The position numbers were made by a program, and so were the translations under genes. DNA of 64,000 bases, from NCBI GenBank assembly GCA_963743705.1, contig CAVUQS010000020.1, positions 237,879-301,878 on the forward strand, written 5' to 3'. The notes below the pieces were generated by a model, which worked only from the letters and a program-made list of their open reading frames with translations, made no database searches and was not told where the DNA came from. The stretch comes from PALSA-243 sp963743705 (GTDB taxonomy: Bacteria; Acidobacteriota; Terriglobia; Bryobacterales; Bryobacteraceae). Below are positions 26,193 through 36,093 of this stretch, one piece after another. Numbering within the stretch: the stretch's first letter is position 1; every line of letters starts with the position of its first letter.

Positions 26193-27290
26193 TCAGTAGA
26201 AACGCAAAACCGTCTCGGCCACGAAATCCCGCTCGGCGGTGGGAAGCTCCGGGTAGATCGGCAGCGCCAGCACTTCTTTGGCGGCGCGCTCTGCCTCCGG
26301 GCAATCGCCCTCGTGATAGCCAAGGTTCGCGAAGCATTCCTGCAAATGCAGCGGGAGCGGATAGTAGACTTCCGAGCCGATGCCCTTCTGCTTCAAGTGT
26401 TCCATCAGCTCATCGCGGCGCTTCACGCGAATCACGTATTGGTTGAATACGGTCACATTATACGGCCGGATGGTCGGACCTTGCACGGGTGTGCCGCTGA
26501 ACGCCGCATCGTAGGCGCGCGCGTTGACGCGACGCGCTTCCGACCACTGGTCCAGATGGGGCAGCTTGACGAGCAGGATGGCAGCCTGAACGGCGTCGAG
26601 ACGAAAGTTGCCGCCGACAAAGCGGTGATAATACTTCGGCTTGGCGCCGTGATTCCGCATCAAAACCAAGCGCTCATTGACCGCCTTGTCGTGAGTGACC
26701 ACCATGCCGCCGTCGCCTGCGCACCCGAGGTTCTTGCTGGGAAAGAAGCTGAAGCACCCGATCGTTCCAATGCTGCCCGCTTTGCGGCCGCGGTAGGTCG
26801 CGCTGATCGATTGCGCGGCGTCTTCGATGACCTGGAGCTTGTGTTCACTCGCAATGTCCATGATCGGGTCCATATCGGCCATTTGGCCGAACAGATGGAC
26901 GGGCATGATGGCTTTGGTGCGCGGCGTAATGGCCTTGGCGATCAGACTGGGGTTGATGTTGTACGTTTCGGGTTCGATATCCACGAACACCGGGGTCGCT
27001 CCGGCGCGGACGATCGACCCGGCAGTCGCGAAAAAGCTGAACGGTGTGGTGATCACCTCGTCGCCGGCGCCGATGTTGAGCGCCATCAGGCCTGCCAGCA
27101 GGGCGTCGGTGCCGCTGGAAACGCCTACTGCGAACGCGCAGTCGGAAATCTTCGCGACCTGCTTCTCTAATTCGGCGATCTTGGGTCCGCCAATGCAGAT
27201 CTGCGATTCGAGCACCTCCGCCACGGCGGCCATGACTTCGTCTTTGATGGTTGCGTACTGCGCTTTCAGGTCGAGTAACGAGACGTTCAT
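26193..27290 (-). CDS. DegT/DnrJ/EryC1-family sugar aminotransferase (second)
   Basis: 365 residues from the ATG at 27290, which overlaps the stop of the upstream glycosyltransferase (ATGA). Motifs: GPKIAELEKQVA, GVSSGTDALLAGLMAL, TTPFSFFATAGSIVRAGA, PVHLFGQMADMDPI, VIEDAAQSI and the PLP-lysine SFFPSKNLGCAGDGGMV. The sequence is close to WlbE/WbpE-type enzymes acting on 3-keto-hexosaminuronic or related keto sugars, though the substrate cannot be fixed from motifs. The GNAT-like gene follows, as expected for amino-sugar N-acetylation. Confidence 0.92.
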   Translation of the reverse strand: MNVSLLDLKAQYATIKDEVMAAVAEVLESQICIGGPKIAELEKQVAKISDCAFAVGVSSGTDALLAGLMALNIGAGDEVITTPFSFFATAGSIVRAGATPVFVDIEPETYNINPSLIAKAITPRTKAIMPVHLFGQMADMDPIMDIASEHKLQVIEDAAQSISATYRGRKAGSIGTIGCFSFFPSKNLGCAGDGGMVVTHDKAVNERLVLMRNHGAKPKYYHRFVGGNFRLDAVQAAILLVKLPHLDQWSEARRVNARAYDAAFSGTPVQGPTIRPYNVTVFNQYVIRVKRRDELMEHLKQKGIGSEVYYPLPLHLQECFANLGYHEGDCPEAERAAKEVLALPIYPELPTAERDFVAETVLRFY

Positions 27291-28402
27291 TGAATAAGTC
27301 CTCCGGCCGCGCCGATCGGTTTCACAAGCGCGCCAGTTTGCAGGATATCCCAGTAATGTTTTTCCATGATTTCCATCGCCGACGCCCATGAGCCCCGCCG
27401 CTGCACAATTTCCCAGTTCGCGGCGCTCGCGGTTGCTCGCAGGGCAGGCCGCGTGAGGGCCTGGATCGCCAATCGCGCGAGCGTTCTCGGGTCGTGCAAG
27501 TCTGTGAGAAATCCGTTCTGGCCGTGCTGAATCCACTCGCGATTCGCGGGAATATCCGTCGCGATAGGGAACGCGCCACAAGCCATTGCCTCGTTGAGCG
27601 ACACATTATTTCCATCGGATAGCGAGGTCGAAACGAAGAGGTCGGCGTCCGAAAGATAGCCGGCGATCTCAGCCGGCCGCTTACGGCCAAGAAATGTCAC
27701 ACGTGCGGTGAGATTCAGCTCGTCGACGCGTGCCTGCAGGCGCGCTCGCTCAGATCCATCGCCGATCAGCATCAGTTTGACGCCAGGAATTGCCGCGATG
27801 ATGGCGGGCATTGCCTCGACCAGCAGGCCCACGTTGTACAGGGGTTCGAGATGCCGGGTGCTGACGATCGTAAGGCCAGCATACGGCGCGGAGCCCCGCC
27901 GATCGAGCGGATGAAAAACATCGGTATCGACGCCGAACGGCAGCGTCAACACTCGCTCCTCCGGCACACCGAGGCCGCGGATGGCCGAGGTCATATGCTG
28001 TGCCATCGAAGTCACCAGATTTGCGCGGCGCAGCGCGAAGCGCACGAGGCTGCGCATCAGGCACGAGGTCCGTGGCAGAATCAGGACGTCGCTGCCCCAG
28101 GCTGTGAGAGCGAGCGGACGAAATCCGCAGAGCGCGGCGGTCAGGCCATAGCCGCCGGCATAGTGGGCATGCACGATATCCGGCTTGAGGCGCTTCAACA
28201 AGCGGCGTAAGCGTGGAAGGGCGAGCAGATATGCGACACGGCCGCGGATGTTCGGGTCCGGCCCGATCCATCGCACATCCACGCCGGGAATGTGCGCGTT
28301 GGTCAGCGAAACGACCGTTACCTCGTGGCCGCGCCGCGCGAAATGCGACGCCCAGCGTTCCGTGTGGATGCTGGCTGCGTTCGCCAGATAGCAAATTCTC
28401 AT
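27287..28402 (-). CDS. Glycosyltransferase, GT4 family
   Basis: 371 residues from the ATG at 28402 (ATGA overlap with the gene upstream). The N-terminus RICYLANAASIHTERWASHF, the HAHYAGGYG motif and the donor domain (STRHLEPLYNVGLLVEAMP, LIGDGSERARLQ, STSLSDGNNVSLNEAMACG) are typical of GT4. The usual E-x7-E first glutamate position reads D-G-N-N-V-S-L-N-E, a variant also known in this family. Likely a repeat-unit assembly enzyme. Confidence 0.9.
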   Translation of the reverse strand: MRICYLANAASIHTERWASHFARRGHEVTVVSLTNAHIPGVDVRWIGPDPNIRGRVAYLLALPRLRRLLKRLKPDIVHAHYAGGYGLTAALCGFRPLALTAWGSDVLILPRTSCLMRSLVRFALRRANLVTSMAQHMTSAIRGLGVPEERVLTLPFGVDTDVFHPLDRRGSAPYAGLTIVSTRHLEPLYNVGLLVEAMPAIIAAIPGVKLMLIGDGSERARLQARVDELNLTARVTFLGRKRPAEIAGYLSDADLFVSTSLSDGNNVSLNEAMACGAFPIATDIPANREWIQHGQNGFLTDLHDPRTLARLAIQALTRPALRATASAANWEIVQRRGSWASAMEIMEKHYWDILQTGALVKPIGAAGGLIQ

Positions 28403-29253
28403 ATCGCGCCTATGTGGCAACGCAGTTTCGCTGCCTCGAACAACATGCGCCTTGCATCGCCGAATTCTCGCCCCCGCAAATGGCGCAGACCCGCCGAGAG
28501 GCTGATCCCAGCAAATGCCCGCCGCGCGACATCCGCCGATACCGGCGGGTTCCGCATCAAGGCGTCTGTCAAGAGCGCCCGCTTGCGGCGGTAAAGATCG
28601 ATGGGGTTCGCCAAACGGCTGCTATTTTCGCCGTGCAAGCGAATTCTGGCCAGCGGTTCGTCGAGGAGTGCGACCGGGTGGCGGGCGGCAAGCCGCAGCC
28701 ACAGACACCAATCCTCGATGACGCGGCGTTCCGGCGATTCGTCGAACAGGTTCGCTGCGAACAGGGCATCGCGTTTCACAACTGGCGTCGCCGAAGGAAT
28801 GAACGAACGCAGCAGCAGCGGCTGCAGAACCGCGCCTTCATGAAGACGAGTCCGCGCGCCGATGCGGCAGATTGTGCGGTTGGTAGCTGACTCGAAAACC
28901 AGCGCGTCGGAATAAATCCACGCTTTGCCGGGATTGGCTTCGAGATACGCCATCTGCTTTTCCAACTTCCCTGGCAACCAGAGGTCGTCAGCGTCGAGAA
29001 AAGCGATGTATTCACCGCGCGCCGCTCGAATGCCGGCGTTGCGCGCCGCGGCCGCGCCCCGGTTCGGCTGCCGGAGACAAACTATGCTCCCGAAGCCGGC
29101 GGCGATATCGAGGGAATTATCCGCCGACCCGTCATCGACGACGATAATCTCGTGGTCGCGGAACGTCTGGGCGCGCACGCTCTCCAGGGTTTCGCCGATA
29201 TACTTCGCGGCGTTGTACGCGGGAATCACTACGCTCACCAGCGGTTTACGCAT
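28399..29253 (-). CDS. Glycosyltransferase, GT2 family (GT-A fold)
   Basis: 284 residues from the ATG at 29253. Classic GT2 motifs: LVSVVIPAYNAAKYIGETL, EIIVVDDGSADNS, RNAGIRAARGEYIAFLDADD with the metal-binding D-A-D. The gene overlaps the end of the upstream polymerase-like gene by 8 bp. It is an inverting transferase expected to add one sugar at the inner face of the membrane. Confidence 0.92.
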   Translation of the reverse strand: MRKPLVSVVIPAYNAAKYIGETLESVRAQTFRDHEIIVVDDGSADNSLDIAAGFGSIVCLRQPNRGAAAARNAGIRAARGEYIAFLDADDLWLPGKLEKQMAYLEANPGKAWIYSDALVFESATNRTICRIGARTRLHEGAVLQPLLLRSFIPSATPVVKRDALFAANLFDESPERRVIEDWCLWLRLAARHPVALLDEPLARIRLHGENSSRLANPIDLYRRKRALLTDALMRNPPVSADVARRAFAGISLSAGLRHLRGREFGDARRMLFEAAKLRCHIGAI

Positions 29254-30652
29254 AGGCTGACGCCCGGCGCGTCTGTGTGTATTTTCGGATGGCCACCACG
29301 GCCAGGCCGAGCGGCAGAAGCGTGATCCACAAGATGCGAATGTAGGCGAAAACTGGGTTGATTCCGCCGAAGAAGCCGTCAATCGGCAACGCGGTAGTGA
29401 AGGTAAGGACGATCAGGTCCACCGAGCGCAGCCGCGCTCGCTCGGCCCAACGGAAGAGCCAGAGCCACATCCAACCGCTGAGCAATGGGGCTGCCACGAG
29501 CCATAACCAGCCTCCTTCCCAGTACGCGTGCGCCGAGGCGAGAATGGGCCCCATGTCATAAAACGCGCTGTTCGGCTTCGATTGTTGCACGCGATAAATC
29601 GCGGCCCCGAGGTTTGTCGTATCGGTGCTTCCCGCGACCGGCTTGCTGCTCCACCACATGCGCGGTACCGGCAGAACCGCCGCGCCAAGAATCGGACGAT
29701 ACGATGCGGCCTCGCCGCTATCGTGAAGAGCATAGAGCGCCGTGCTGTTGCGGGCGCCCTCCGCGCGAATCGCCCAGGATTCGAGAAAATTCGATGCATC
29801 CGCGCCGTTAGCGATCGTGTCCGGGTTGGTGATGCCGCGAATCAGGAAGGGAATCATATCGATGCGCGAGGTGCCAAGCGGCGCGCCGATGCTGGCATAG
29901 CGCATGGTCGAATGCAGCCAGGGAAACAGAGGAATCAAGAACAGGGTCAGCGCGCCGGCCGCGAGCAGCAGCCGCTTGCGATTCTCGTAGAACCCTCCGA
30001 TGGCGATCATGCTGACCACCCAGACCACGCCGCCGCGGTATCCGTGAATCATCGCGAAAACCAGCTCGCCGGCGAGGACCGAGCCAGCGAGCAGGCGCAT
30101 CGCGCGAGTTGCCGACCGGTCCGCCGCCACCAGCGCGCTGGCAGCGAGGCCCGGCCACTGCACGAGCGTCATAGCCCAATCGAGCAAGGAGTCCCAAATG
30201 CTCGACTTAACCAGGATCTGATAATGGTGAGCCACATCCTGCGGCGTGAAGACCGGCGAAAACAGGCGGCCCACATAAAGAACGGCCGCGCCAGCCACGA
30301 GGCCGTTAACGAGCCCGTTGTGCTTTTCGAATCCACGTACCCGCGCGGCGCGTTTGCCTTTGCCTGGAACCAGCAGGACGGCGGTGAAGAGCAGGACGAA
30401 CAATGCCTCGCCCGCATAGACGGTAAGAAGCTGTTCAGGAGTGACGCCGATGCCGGCTTCCAGTTGGAACCCTGTGAAGCAGGAATACCACGCGGGCAGC
30501 GCGATCAGCGCGGTTTCGTGAATGAACGTCAGGCCGGCAACGATAGTCCGCACGCGCAACCCCGCGCGCCAGGAGCGGTGTACCAGCAGGCCGAGCGCAA
30601 TTACCGGAATAGTGGCGCACGCGGCGACGAGGAACGCAGTGAATTCGTCCAT
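29246..30652 (-). CDS. Polytopic membrane protein, probable polysaccharide polymerase (Wzy-like)
   Basis: 468 residues with about 10-12 membrane helices and one large loop (about 275-365) containing WSSKPVAGSTDTTNLG and FYDMGPILASAHAYWEGG. The size, topology and place between flippase and glycosyltransferases fit a Wzy-type polymerase. Wzy proteins have little sequence conservation, so the call is mainly contextual. The locus also has an O-antigen-ligase-like protein (16908-19091), so which of the two polymerises is open. Confidence 0.65.
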   Translation of the reverse strand: MDEFTAFLVAACATIPVIALGLLVHRSWRAGLRVRTIVAGLTFIHETALIALPAWYSCFTGFQLEAGIGVTPEQLLTVYAGEALFVLLFTAVLLVPGKGKRAARVRGFEKHNGLVNGLVAGAAVLYVGRLFSPVFTPQDVAHHYQILVKSSIWDSLLDWAMTLVQWPGLAASALVAADRSATRAMRLLAGSVLAGELVFAMIHGYRGGVVWVVSMIAIGGFYENRKRLLLAAGALTLFLIPLFPWLHSTMRYASIGAPLGTSRIDMIPFLIRGITNPDTIANGADASNFLESWAIRAEGARNSTALYALHDSGEAASYRPILGAAVLPVPRMWWSSKPVAGSTDTTNLGAAIYRVQQSKPNSAFYDMGPILASAHAYWEGGWLWLVAAPLLSGWMWLWLFRWAERARLRSVDLIVLTFTTALPIDGFFGGINPVFAYIRILWITLLPLGLAVVAIRKYTQTRRASAYA

Positions 30653-30678
30653 CTAAGCTGTTTCTATCGGCTGCCGGG

Positions 30679-31839
30679 CTACGCGACTGTAGAGAGGCCC
30701 GCGGTTTGCCGCAATCCAACCGTGCGAAAAAGCGATTCGAACCGGTGGTGATAGGTGTGTTCGGCGAGCGCTCGACGCCTCCCCGCTTGCCGGATGCGTT
30801 CCGCCTCCTTCGGGTGATTGAGCAGCCGCTGTACTTGCGACAGTAACTCTTCTTCGTTGCGGTAAGTGACGATCTCGCGCCCCGGTTCGAAGAAATGCGT
30901 CAATTCGTCCACATGCCCAGTGCAGTAGAGCGCGCCGGACATCGGTGCTTCGAATTCGCGCAGATGCAGATGGCGGCGAATTTCCCGGCTGGGGTCATTG
31001 CGTTCGTGGACCTCGATGAAGCCGAGGCTGATTTGGCTACGGCTGTAAAGACGGATCAGCTCTTCGTCGGAAACAGGCGCGTGCAGATGCGGACGGAACG
31101 CCGCGTCGAGCTTGATGTTGAAATCGTGCCCGGCGAGCAGCGCGGAAGCCGTGGCGCGCGCCTCTAGCGTGCGGCCTAGCGCCGACTGCGCCAGCAACAT
31201 CCATCGCTTGGCGTATGCGCGAAACGGAGTGCGTGCTGCATAGCGCCACGTCGGTCCATAGGCCTGGACATCGACTCCTTGCTCCAGCAGATAGGCAACG
31301 TAACGCGAGCGCAACGCGTAGTTGGCGCCGACAAAGCTCACGGGGATATTGCGCGGCACGTCGTAAGGCCGAAAGTACTTCGGATTGGAGGCCATGGGCC
31401 ACCACAGAGGCCGCGCCCCAGCCTCAGTGAAGTAACGTCCGGTGTCTCCCTCGGAGTGCAGGTTGTAATCGAAATGCTTCGAGATCTCGCGCACCAAATA
31501 GAACTGATGACAGTTATTGCAGGAGAAGTTGACGGTCACGACCCCCGCGCGCCGGATCTCGGCGATCACCTGGGGATCCAGCATCCCGTCTACGACATAG
31601 GCGAAAAGCAAGTCGAATGGTTTGTGTGCATGCTCGCGACGGAAATGCGTGCGCACGCGGTCGTTGAATTCGGCGAGTTTGCGGGCATCGTGCGCGCGCC
31701 AAGCGTCTCGCGCCGGATTGGTGGAAATCAGATCGACATCGCATCCCAAATCGAGCAGCGGCTCGTGAAGATTCCGCACCCACATTTGGCTGGAGATTGC
31801 GGCATTACCGCCCGATTCGATGAGTTGAAGAATTCGCAT
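30679..31839 (-). CDS. CgeB-like glycosyltransferase
   Basis: 386 residues from the ATG at 31839 (MRILQLIESGG). Features of CgeB-like / Glyco_trans_1_2 proteins: VSFVGANYALRSRYVAYLLE, a middle segment ending SDEELIRLYSRSQISLGFIE, then RHLHLREFEAPMSGALYCTG and FFEPGREIVTYRNEEELL. These are GT-B fold transferases, often of unknown acceptor. It follows the flippase gene by 5 bp. Confidence 0.82.
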   Translation of the reverse strand: MRILQLIESGGNAAISSQMWVRNLHEPLLDLGCDVDLISTNPARDAWRAHDARKLAEFNDRVRTHFRREHAHKPFDLLFAYVVDGMLDPQVIAEIRRAGVVTVNFSCNNCHQFYLVREISKHFDYNLHSEGDTGRYFTEAGARPLWWPMASNPKYFRPYDVPRNIPVSFVGANYALRSRYVAYLLEQGVDVQAYGPTWRYAARTPFRAYAKRWMLLAQSALGRTLEARATASALLAGHDFNIKLDAAFRPHLHAPVSDEELIRLYSRSQISLGFIEVHERNDPSREIRRHLHLREFEAPMSGALYCTGHVDELTHFFEPGREIVTYRNEEELLSQVQRLLNHPKEAERIRQAGRRRALAEHTYHHRFESLFRTVGLRQTAGLSTVA

Positions 31840-31844
31840 AAAGT

Positions 31845-33092
31845 TTATCCGTTGAGAGCGAAGCTGGGAACGGCGGCAGGCGCCGCTGTCCGGCGGTTGA
31901 GAACCAGAATCCACGCGAGGTACGCAACCGAAAAGCAGAGCTGCGCCGCGACGACACCCTTTGTGCCGGCGGTGGCCGCTCCGGCCAGCAGAAGCGCCGC
32001 GCCACCCAGCGCCGTGACAATTTTGGGCGCGATGAGCCGTTGTGTCTTCATCGACATCATGGAGTGGAGAGTGCCGATCTGTCCGGCCGCAAAAAAACCA
32101 CTGGCCAGAATGAGCGGCGTCAACAGTACGGATTGCGCGCGGTAACCGGGCGCGAGCAGAAGCGCCAGGAGTTTATGGCCTCCAGCCGCTGAGACTGCGC
32201 CCGCGGCCAGTGTCGCGCCGATCGCGCCGAGCATCAGGCGATGGTTCCAGCGTTCCGCGTCGCCGCGCCCAGCCCTCGCGAAGAAAATGGGCGTGGCGAT
32301 TTGCAGCAAGAATTGCGTCAACAAGGAAGCGGGGTAGTAGCCGAGCTGATAGAGCGATTGGTAGAGTCCGGTTTGGTAAAGGCCCGAATATGCGGTGATC
32401 GCCCATCGGTCCGCCGAAGCCTGGACCCAGGTGAAGACACCCCAGGCGGCGAATGGCCATGCGTAATTCACCATGGTGACAGTCATTCGCTCCCCGCTCT
32501 CCGCCTTGCGCCCCGATCGCAAGGTGCGGCGCAAGAAAAGCGATTGTGAAACGATCAGCAGTAGGTAGCCCGCCGCATAAGCCCAAAGGGTGGCCGAGCT
32601 AGATCCGCCCCAAAGTTTCGCGGCGCCAACGGCCAGCGCCAGCCGGAGCCATCCCCCGGCGCCCTGATGCAGCGCCACCAACGCGCGTTGGCGTGCGGCG
32701 TTTTGTATGCCATCCAACAGCGAACTGATCGATGAGGTCCAGGCGTACGCGACCGCGATCCAGAGTCCCGATATCCAAAAGGCCGCGACTGCCGTAATCG
32801 CTGCGAGCGCCAGGGTTCCCGAAACACATAAAGCGCCGACAGCCCGCACATATCCGCGAATGTTGCCTCTATCCCATGCGGGCGCGTAGTAGCGCGCGGC
32901 GGCCATCGCGATTGGGCCGAGCACGACTTGCTGCGCCAACATCGCCACGGTGAGCGCGAGCCCGAGTTGCCCGTAAACTTCCGGACGCAAGATACCCGTC
33001 ATCACGCGAATGGTCGCGAGGCTGGCCAGCGCCGCAACCACTTGCCCGGCGCCGATGAGCGCCGCTTCCGGCGCAAGGCGGCGAAAGTTCAC
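31845..33092 (-). CDS. Wzx-like polysaccharide flippase
   Basis: 415 residues from the GTG at 33092, overlapping the stop of the DUF268 gene (GTGA). It has about 12 membrane helices and begins like MATE/PST-type flippases (GAGQVVAALASLATIRVMTG, PEVYGQLGLALT). These proteins move undecaprenyl-pyrophosphate-linked repeat units to the periplasmic side. The position between methyltransferase-like and glycosyltransferase genes agrees. Confidence 0.85.
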   Translation of the reverse strand: MNFRRLAPEAALIGAGQVVAALASLATIRVMTGILRPEVYGQLGLALTVAMLAQQVVLGPIAMAAARYYAPAWDRGNIRGYVRAVGALCVSGTLALAAITAVAAFWISGLWIAVAYAWTSSISSLLDGIQNAARQRALVALHQGAGGWLRLALAVGAAKLWGGSSSATLWAYAAGYLLLIVSQSLFLRRTLRSGRKAESGERMTVTMVNYAWPFAAWGVFTWVQASADRWAITAYSGLYQTGLYQSLYQLGYYPASLLTQFLLQIATPIFFARAGRGDAERWNHRLMLGAIGATLAAGAVSAAGGHKLLALLLAPGYRAQSVLLTPLILASGFFAAGQIGTLHSMMSMKTQRLIAPKIVTALGGAALLLAGAATAGTKGVVAAQLCFSVAYLAWILVLNRRTAAPAAVPSFALNG

Positions 33093-33913
33093 ACGCGCTC
33101 CGGCTTGCGGAACCAGTACATACCGCACGCGTACGCTTCCGTTGCGAAGTCCGCCAATGCCGCGCGTTCCGTAAAGCGGCCGTTGTCGCCGACGCCGGAA
33201 AATTCCACCAGCTCGAGACCACGGAAATATTCACAAATGGTATGGGGCGCATGGATACGATGCGCGTTGAAGCAAGTCCGTTCCACTCCCACGGGCAATC
33301 CGAAGAAAAGCGAACCTCCGGGAGCGAGTACACGTGCCAGCTCACCGGCGGCTTTGCGCGTACCATGTGGATCGAGGGGGTCGCCGTAACGACCCAGGCC
33401 GACGTGCTCCGCCACGTGCAGGCAGGAGAGCGACGCAATCGACCCGCTGGCGAACGGAAGCGACGTGATATCGCCCGCCACCGATGTCATCCCTTCGCAG
33501 CGGGCCGACAGCGGGCGGTAGTCCACAAAACAAGTGGGAATCACCGCGCTCAGCAGGTTCGGGAACTGGATGTCCGAGCCGATGTCCACGTGCAACTTCG
33601 GAGCTAGCGCCACCACGCGGCGCATGGCCCACCCGTTGAGAAAGAAATAGTGCGAATCGAAGGGGCTCGCTGAGACGCGGTCGCATGTCTGCGGCATCGA
33701 ATCGATGAATCGCAGCCGCTCCGCGCCGGGCATGGCGGCGTACCGGGCCCAATCGCGCAGCACCCACGCGTATCCCGTAAGGCCCTTGGCGAACTGCCGC
33801 GGGTCGATGACGCAGCGAACCCAGTGGTAAAGGCAACGGGCCAGCCGGCGGCGCTTGCGCGGGTTTTCCCGTGCGGCGCCGCGGATGGCATCGAAAGCGA
33901 GGGCTTGTACCAT
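33089..33913 (-). CDS. DUF268-type protein, methyltransferase-like fold
   Basis: 274 residues from the ATG at 33913 (GAGGAG five bases upstream). A SAM-binding-like core: HVDIGSDIQF, DYRPL, DITSLPF, and the DUF268 hallmark CLHVAEHVGLGRYGDPLDP. The end has ERTCFNAHRIHAP and FSGVGDNGRF. DUF268 proteins are found in polysaccharide loci and are thought to be class I methyltransferase relatives. A sugar methylation role is inferred, not shown. Confidence 0.82.
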   Translation of the reverse strand: MVQALAFDAIRGAARENPRKRRRLARCLYHWVRCVIDPRQFAKGLTGYAWVLRDWARYAAMPGAERLRFIDSMPQTCDRVSASPFDSHYFFLNGWAMRRVVALAPKLHVDIGSDIQFPNLLSAVIPTCFVDYRPLSARCEGMTSVAGDITSLPFASGSIASLSCLHVAEHVGLGRYGDPLDPHGTRKAAGELARVLAPGGSLFFGLPVGVERTCFNAHRIHAPHTICEYFRGLELVEFSGVGDNGRFTERAALADFATEAYACGMYWFRKPERV

Positions 33914-33923
33914 ACGCACTCCT

Positions 33924-36086
33924 CTACGCGGTCGAGTACTTGCGGTAATACTTGGGGTGATAGTAGTGGTAATAGTAGCTATCGCTCGTGTCCGCGCGCA
34001 CCTCGTTCATCACAATGCCGATTACGTTGGCGCGCAGACGCGTCAGCGTCGCAATCGCGGAACTGAGTGCTTTGCGGTTCGTCTGTCCGCTGCGAGCCAC
34101 CAATAATACGCCGTCCACCAGCGCCGACATCTGCAGCGGCTCAGGGAACCCGAGTAGCGGTGGCGAATCGACAATGATCAGGTCGTAGTCTTTGCGCGCG
34201 TCCTCCAGGATTTCGGCCAGGCCGGCGCCAATCTGATCGCATGCCCGCCGCGAAGGAGGACCAGCCAGCAAGACGTCCAGATTCGGCGCGCCCTCGCAAT
34301 GAGTCAGCGTTTCCCGCCAGCTCAGGCCGCCCGTAAGCATATCGGAAAGCCCGGTGACTCCCGGCAGGTCGAGACGGCGGTGCACGCTGGGTCGCCGAAG
34401 ATCGCCATCGATCAGCAGCGTTTTGTGACCCTGCTGCGCGTGAGCCACGGCGAGGTTGGTCGCAATGGTCGATTTCCCTTCCGATGGCGCCGCGCTGGTG
34501 ATCATCACCGTTCGCAGCCGCCGGTCGAAATCCGCCAGCAGGATGGAATTGCGCAGCGTACGCACGGCTTCGTCGTAACCCGAAACCACGCCGTCCGCGG
34601 CCGGCTTCGTCAGCAACAGCGAGCTGCCGTTTGTCGTGCGAGCTTCTTTGACGCCCGGTAGAGACCCCACCACCTGCACCTTCAACGTGCGCGCCACCTG
34701 TTCCGGATCGCGCACGGTCCGGTCCAGCACATCGGCAATCAGCGCCGCGGCCATCGCAAGCAACAGGGAAAACAGAAGCGCCAGCACAAGATTCACCTTG
34801 AGGTTGGGGAATACCGCCAGCAGAGCGGGACGCGCGCTATCGGCGATGCGGATCGCGCTGTTCTGAAATCCCGAGTTAATCTCGGCCTCTTTGATCTTGG
34901 TCTCCAGTTCTTCGTAGAGGCGCTTGTCGGCTTCCGCTTCCCGCTTCAACGCTTCGTAACGGAACGAGCGCGCGTTGAGCCCATCGAATTCGGCCTTGGT
35001 TTCGGCCACCGCCCGTTTGAGCATGCTTTCGCGATTCGATGCCTCGCGATACTCCACCTCCACGCGGCGGATCACGTCCGCCTTTGCGCTGTCGAATTGC
35101 CGCGCGATTTCCTGAACCTGCGTCTGCGCTTTACGATATTCCGGGTGATTGACTCCGTAGTGAGCCTGCGCCTGAGCGAATTTTTCGCGCGCCTCGTTCA
35201 GGCGCTCTTCGATTTTCTTGAGTCCGTCGCCCTGGCTCGATGCCTGCGCCGATGCCGTGGCGCCGTTACTCACGGAAAAGAACGCGGCCTCTTTTTTTAC
35301 GCGATCCGTCTGCGCGGCGGTGTAATCGGTGTTGAGCTGCAGCAGGCGCGCCGAGAGAATATTGGTTTTTTCCGCGGGGTTGATGACGTTCAGTTCCTTT
35401 TCGAACTGCGCCAGCGCCTCGCTCGATCGCTCCATTTTGGCCCGCAGTTCTTCCAACTGCTTCTCCATGAACGTGGAAAGCCTGGCCGACGACTGAAACC
35501 GTATGTCGTACGTGTGCTCGACATACGACTTCGCAATTGCATTTGCCGCGTTCGCCGCGATCTCCGGATCGGTCGAACGGTAGCTGATCAGCAATAGGTA
35601 GGTATTCGGCGGACGCGAAACCTTCAGGTTGCGCAGAATCACCGGCGCTTCCTGTGCCCGCAGTGGATCGGCGTCGCTGCTCGTCAGGTCGCGCAAGTGA
35701 AACTGTTCCGCCACCGGGCGCAGCACGGCGTCGGATTGAATCAATTTGATCTGCGTCGCCAGAAACTGATCGGCGTCGTTGGTTGCCAACTGCGACGCCT
35801 CCTGTCCGACCACGCCGGCAGGCGCCTGGCGATCGACATCCACGGTCACCGTCGATTCGTAAATCGGCGTAAGCCGCTTGGAAACAATCAGCGTCGCGAT
35901 CAGGCACGCCACCACAAACGGCAGAATCTTCCAGCGCTGCCGCCGCAACACCCACAGGTAGTGAGAAAGAGGAGTTGCGGCTTCCTGCGGCTCGGCGTCG
36001 ATAGTCGCCGGCGCCGGAATCGTCTGCCACGCGGGCACGGGCGCCGGCAGGGGAGTAAATCGTTCGAGCGAATGATTGGTTGTCAT
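33924..36086 (-). CDS. Polysaccharide co-polymerase and tyrosine autokinase (Wzc-like)
   Basis: 720 residues. A Wzz chain-length domain with two membrane helices (about 55-75 and 430-450) surrounds a long coiled coil (about 200-400). The BY-kinase domain has Walker A SAAPSEGKSTIATNLA, Walker A' LLIDGDLRRPSVH and Walker B LIIVDSPPLLG. The C-terminus is a tyrosine cluster (SYYYHYYHPKYYRKY), the site of autophosphorylation in this family. It controls chain length and export with the Wza-like protein encoded just upstream. Confidence 0.95.
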   Translation of the reverse strand: MTTNHSLERFTPLPAPVPAWQTIPAPATIDAEPQEAATPLSHYLWVLRRQRWKILPFVVACLIATLIVSKRLTPIYESTVTVDVDRQAPAGVVGQEASQLATNDADQFLATQIKLIQSDAVLRPVAEQFHLRDLTSSDADPLRAQEAPVILRNLKVSRPPNTYLLLISYRSTDPEIAANAANAIAKSYVEHTYDIRFQSSARLSTFMEKQLEELRAKMERSSEALAQFEKELNVINPAEKTNILSARLLQLNTDYTAAQTDRVKKEAAFFSVSNGATASAQASSQGDGLKKIEERLNEAREKFAQAQAHYGVNHPEYRKAQTQVQEIARQFDSAKADVIRRVEVEYREASNRESMLKRAVAETKAEFDGLNARSFRYEALKREAEADKRLYEELETKIKEAEINSGFQNSAIRIADSARPALLAVFPNLKVNLVLALLFSLLLAMAAALIADVLDRTVRDPEQVARTLKVQVVGSLPGVKEARTTNGSSLLLTKPAADGVVSGYDEAVRTLRNSILLADFDRRLRTVMITSAAPSEGKSTIATNLAVAHAQQGHKTLLIDGDLRRPSVHRRLDLPGVTGLSDMLTGGLSWRETLTHCEGAPNLDVLLAGPPSRRACDQIGAGLAEILEDARKDYDLIIVDSPPLLGFPEPLQMSALVDGVLLVARSGQTNRKALSSAIATLTRLRANVIGIVMNEVRADTSDSYYYHYYHPKYYRKYSTA

Positions 36087-36093
36087 GGAATCC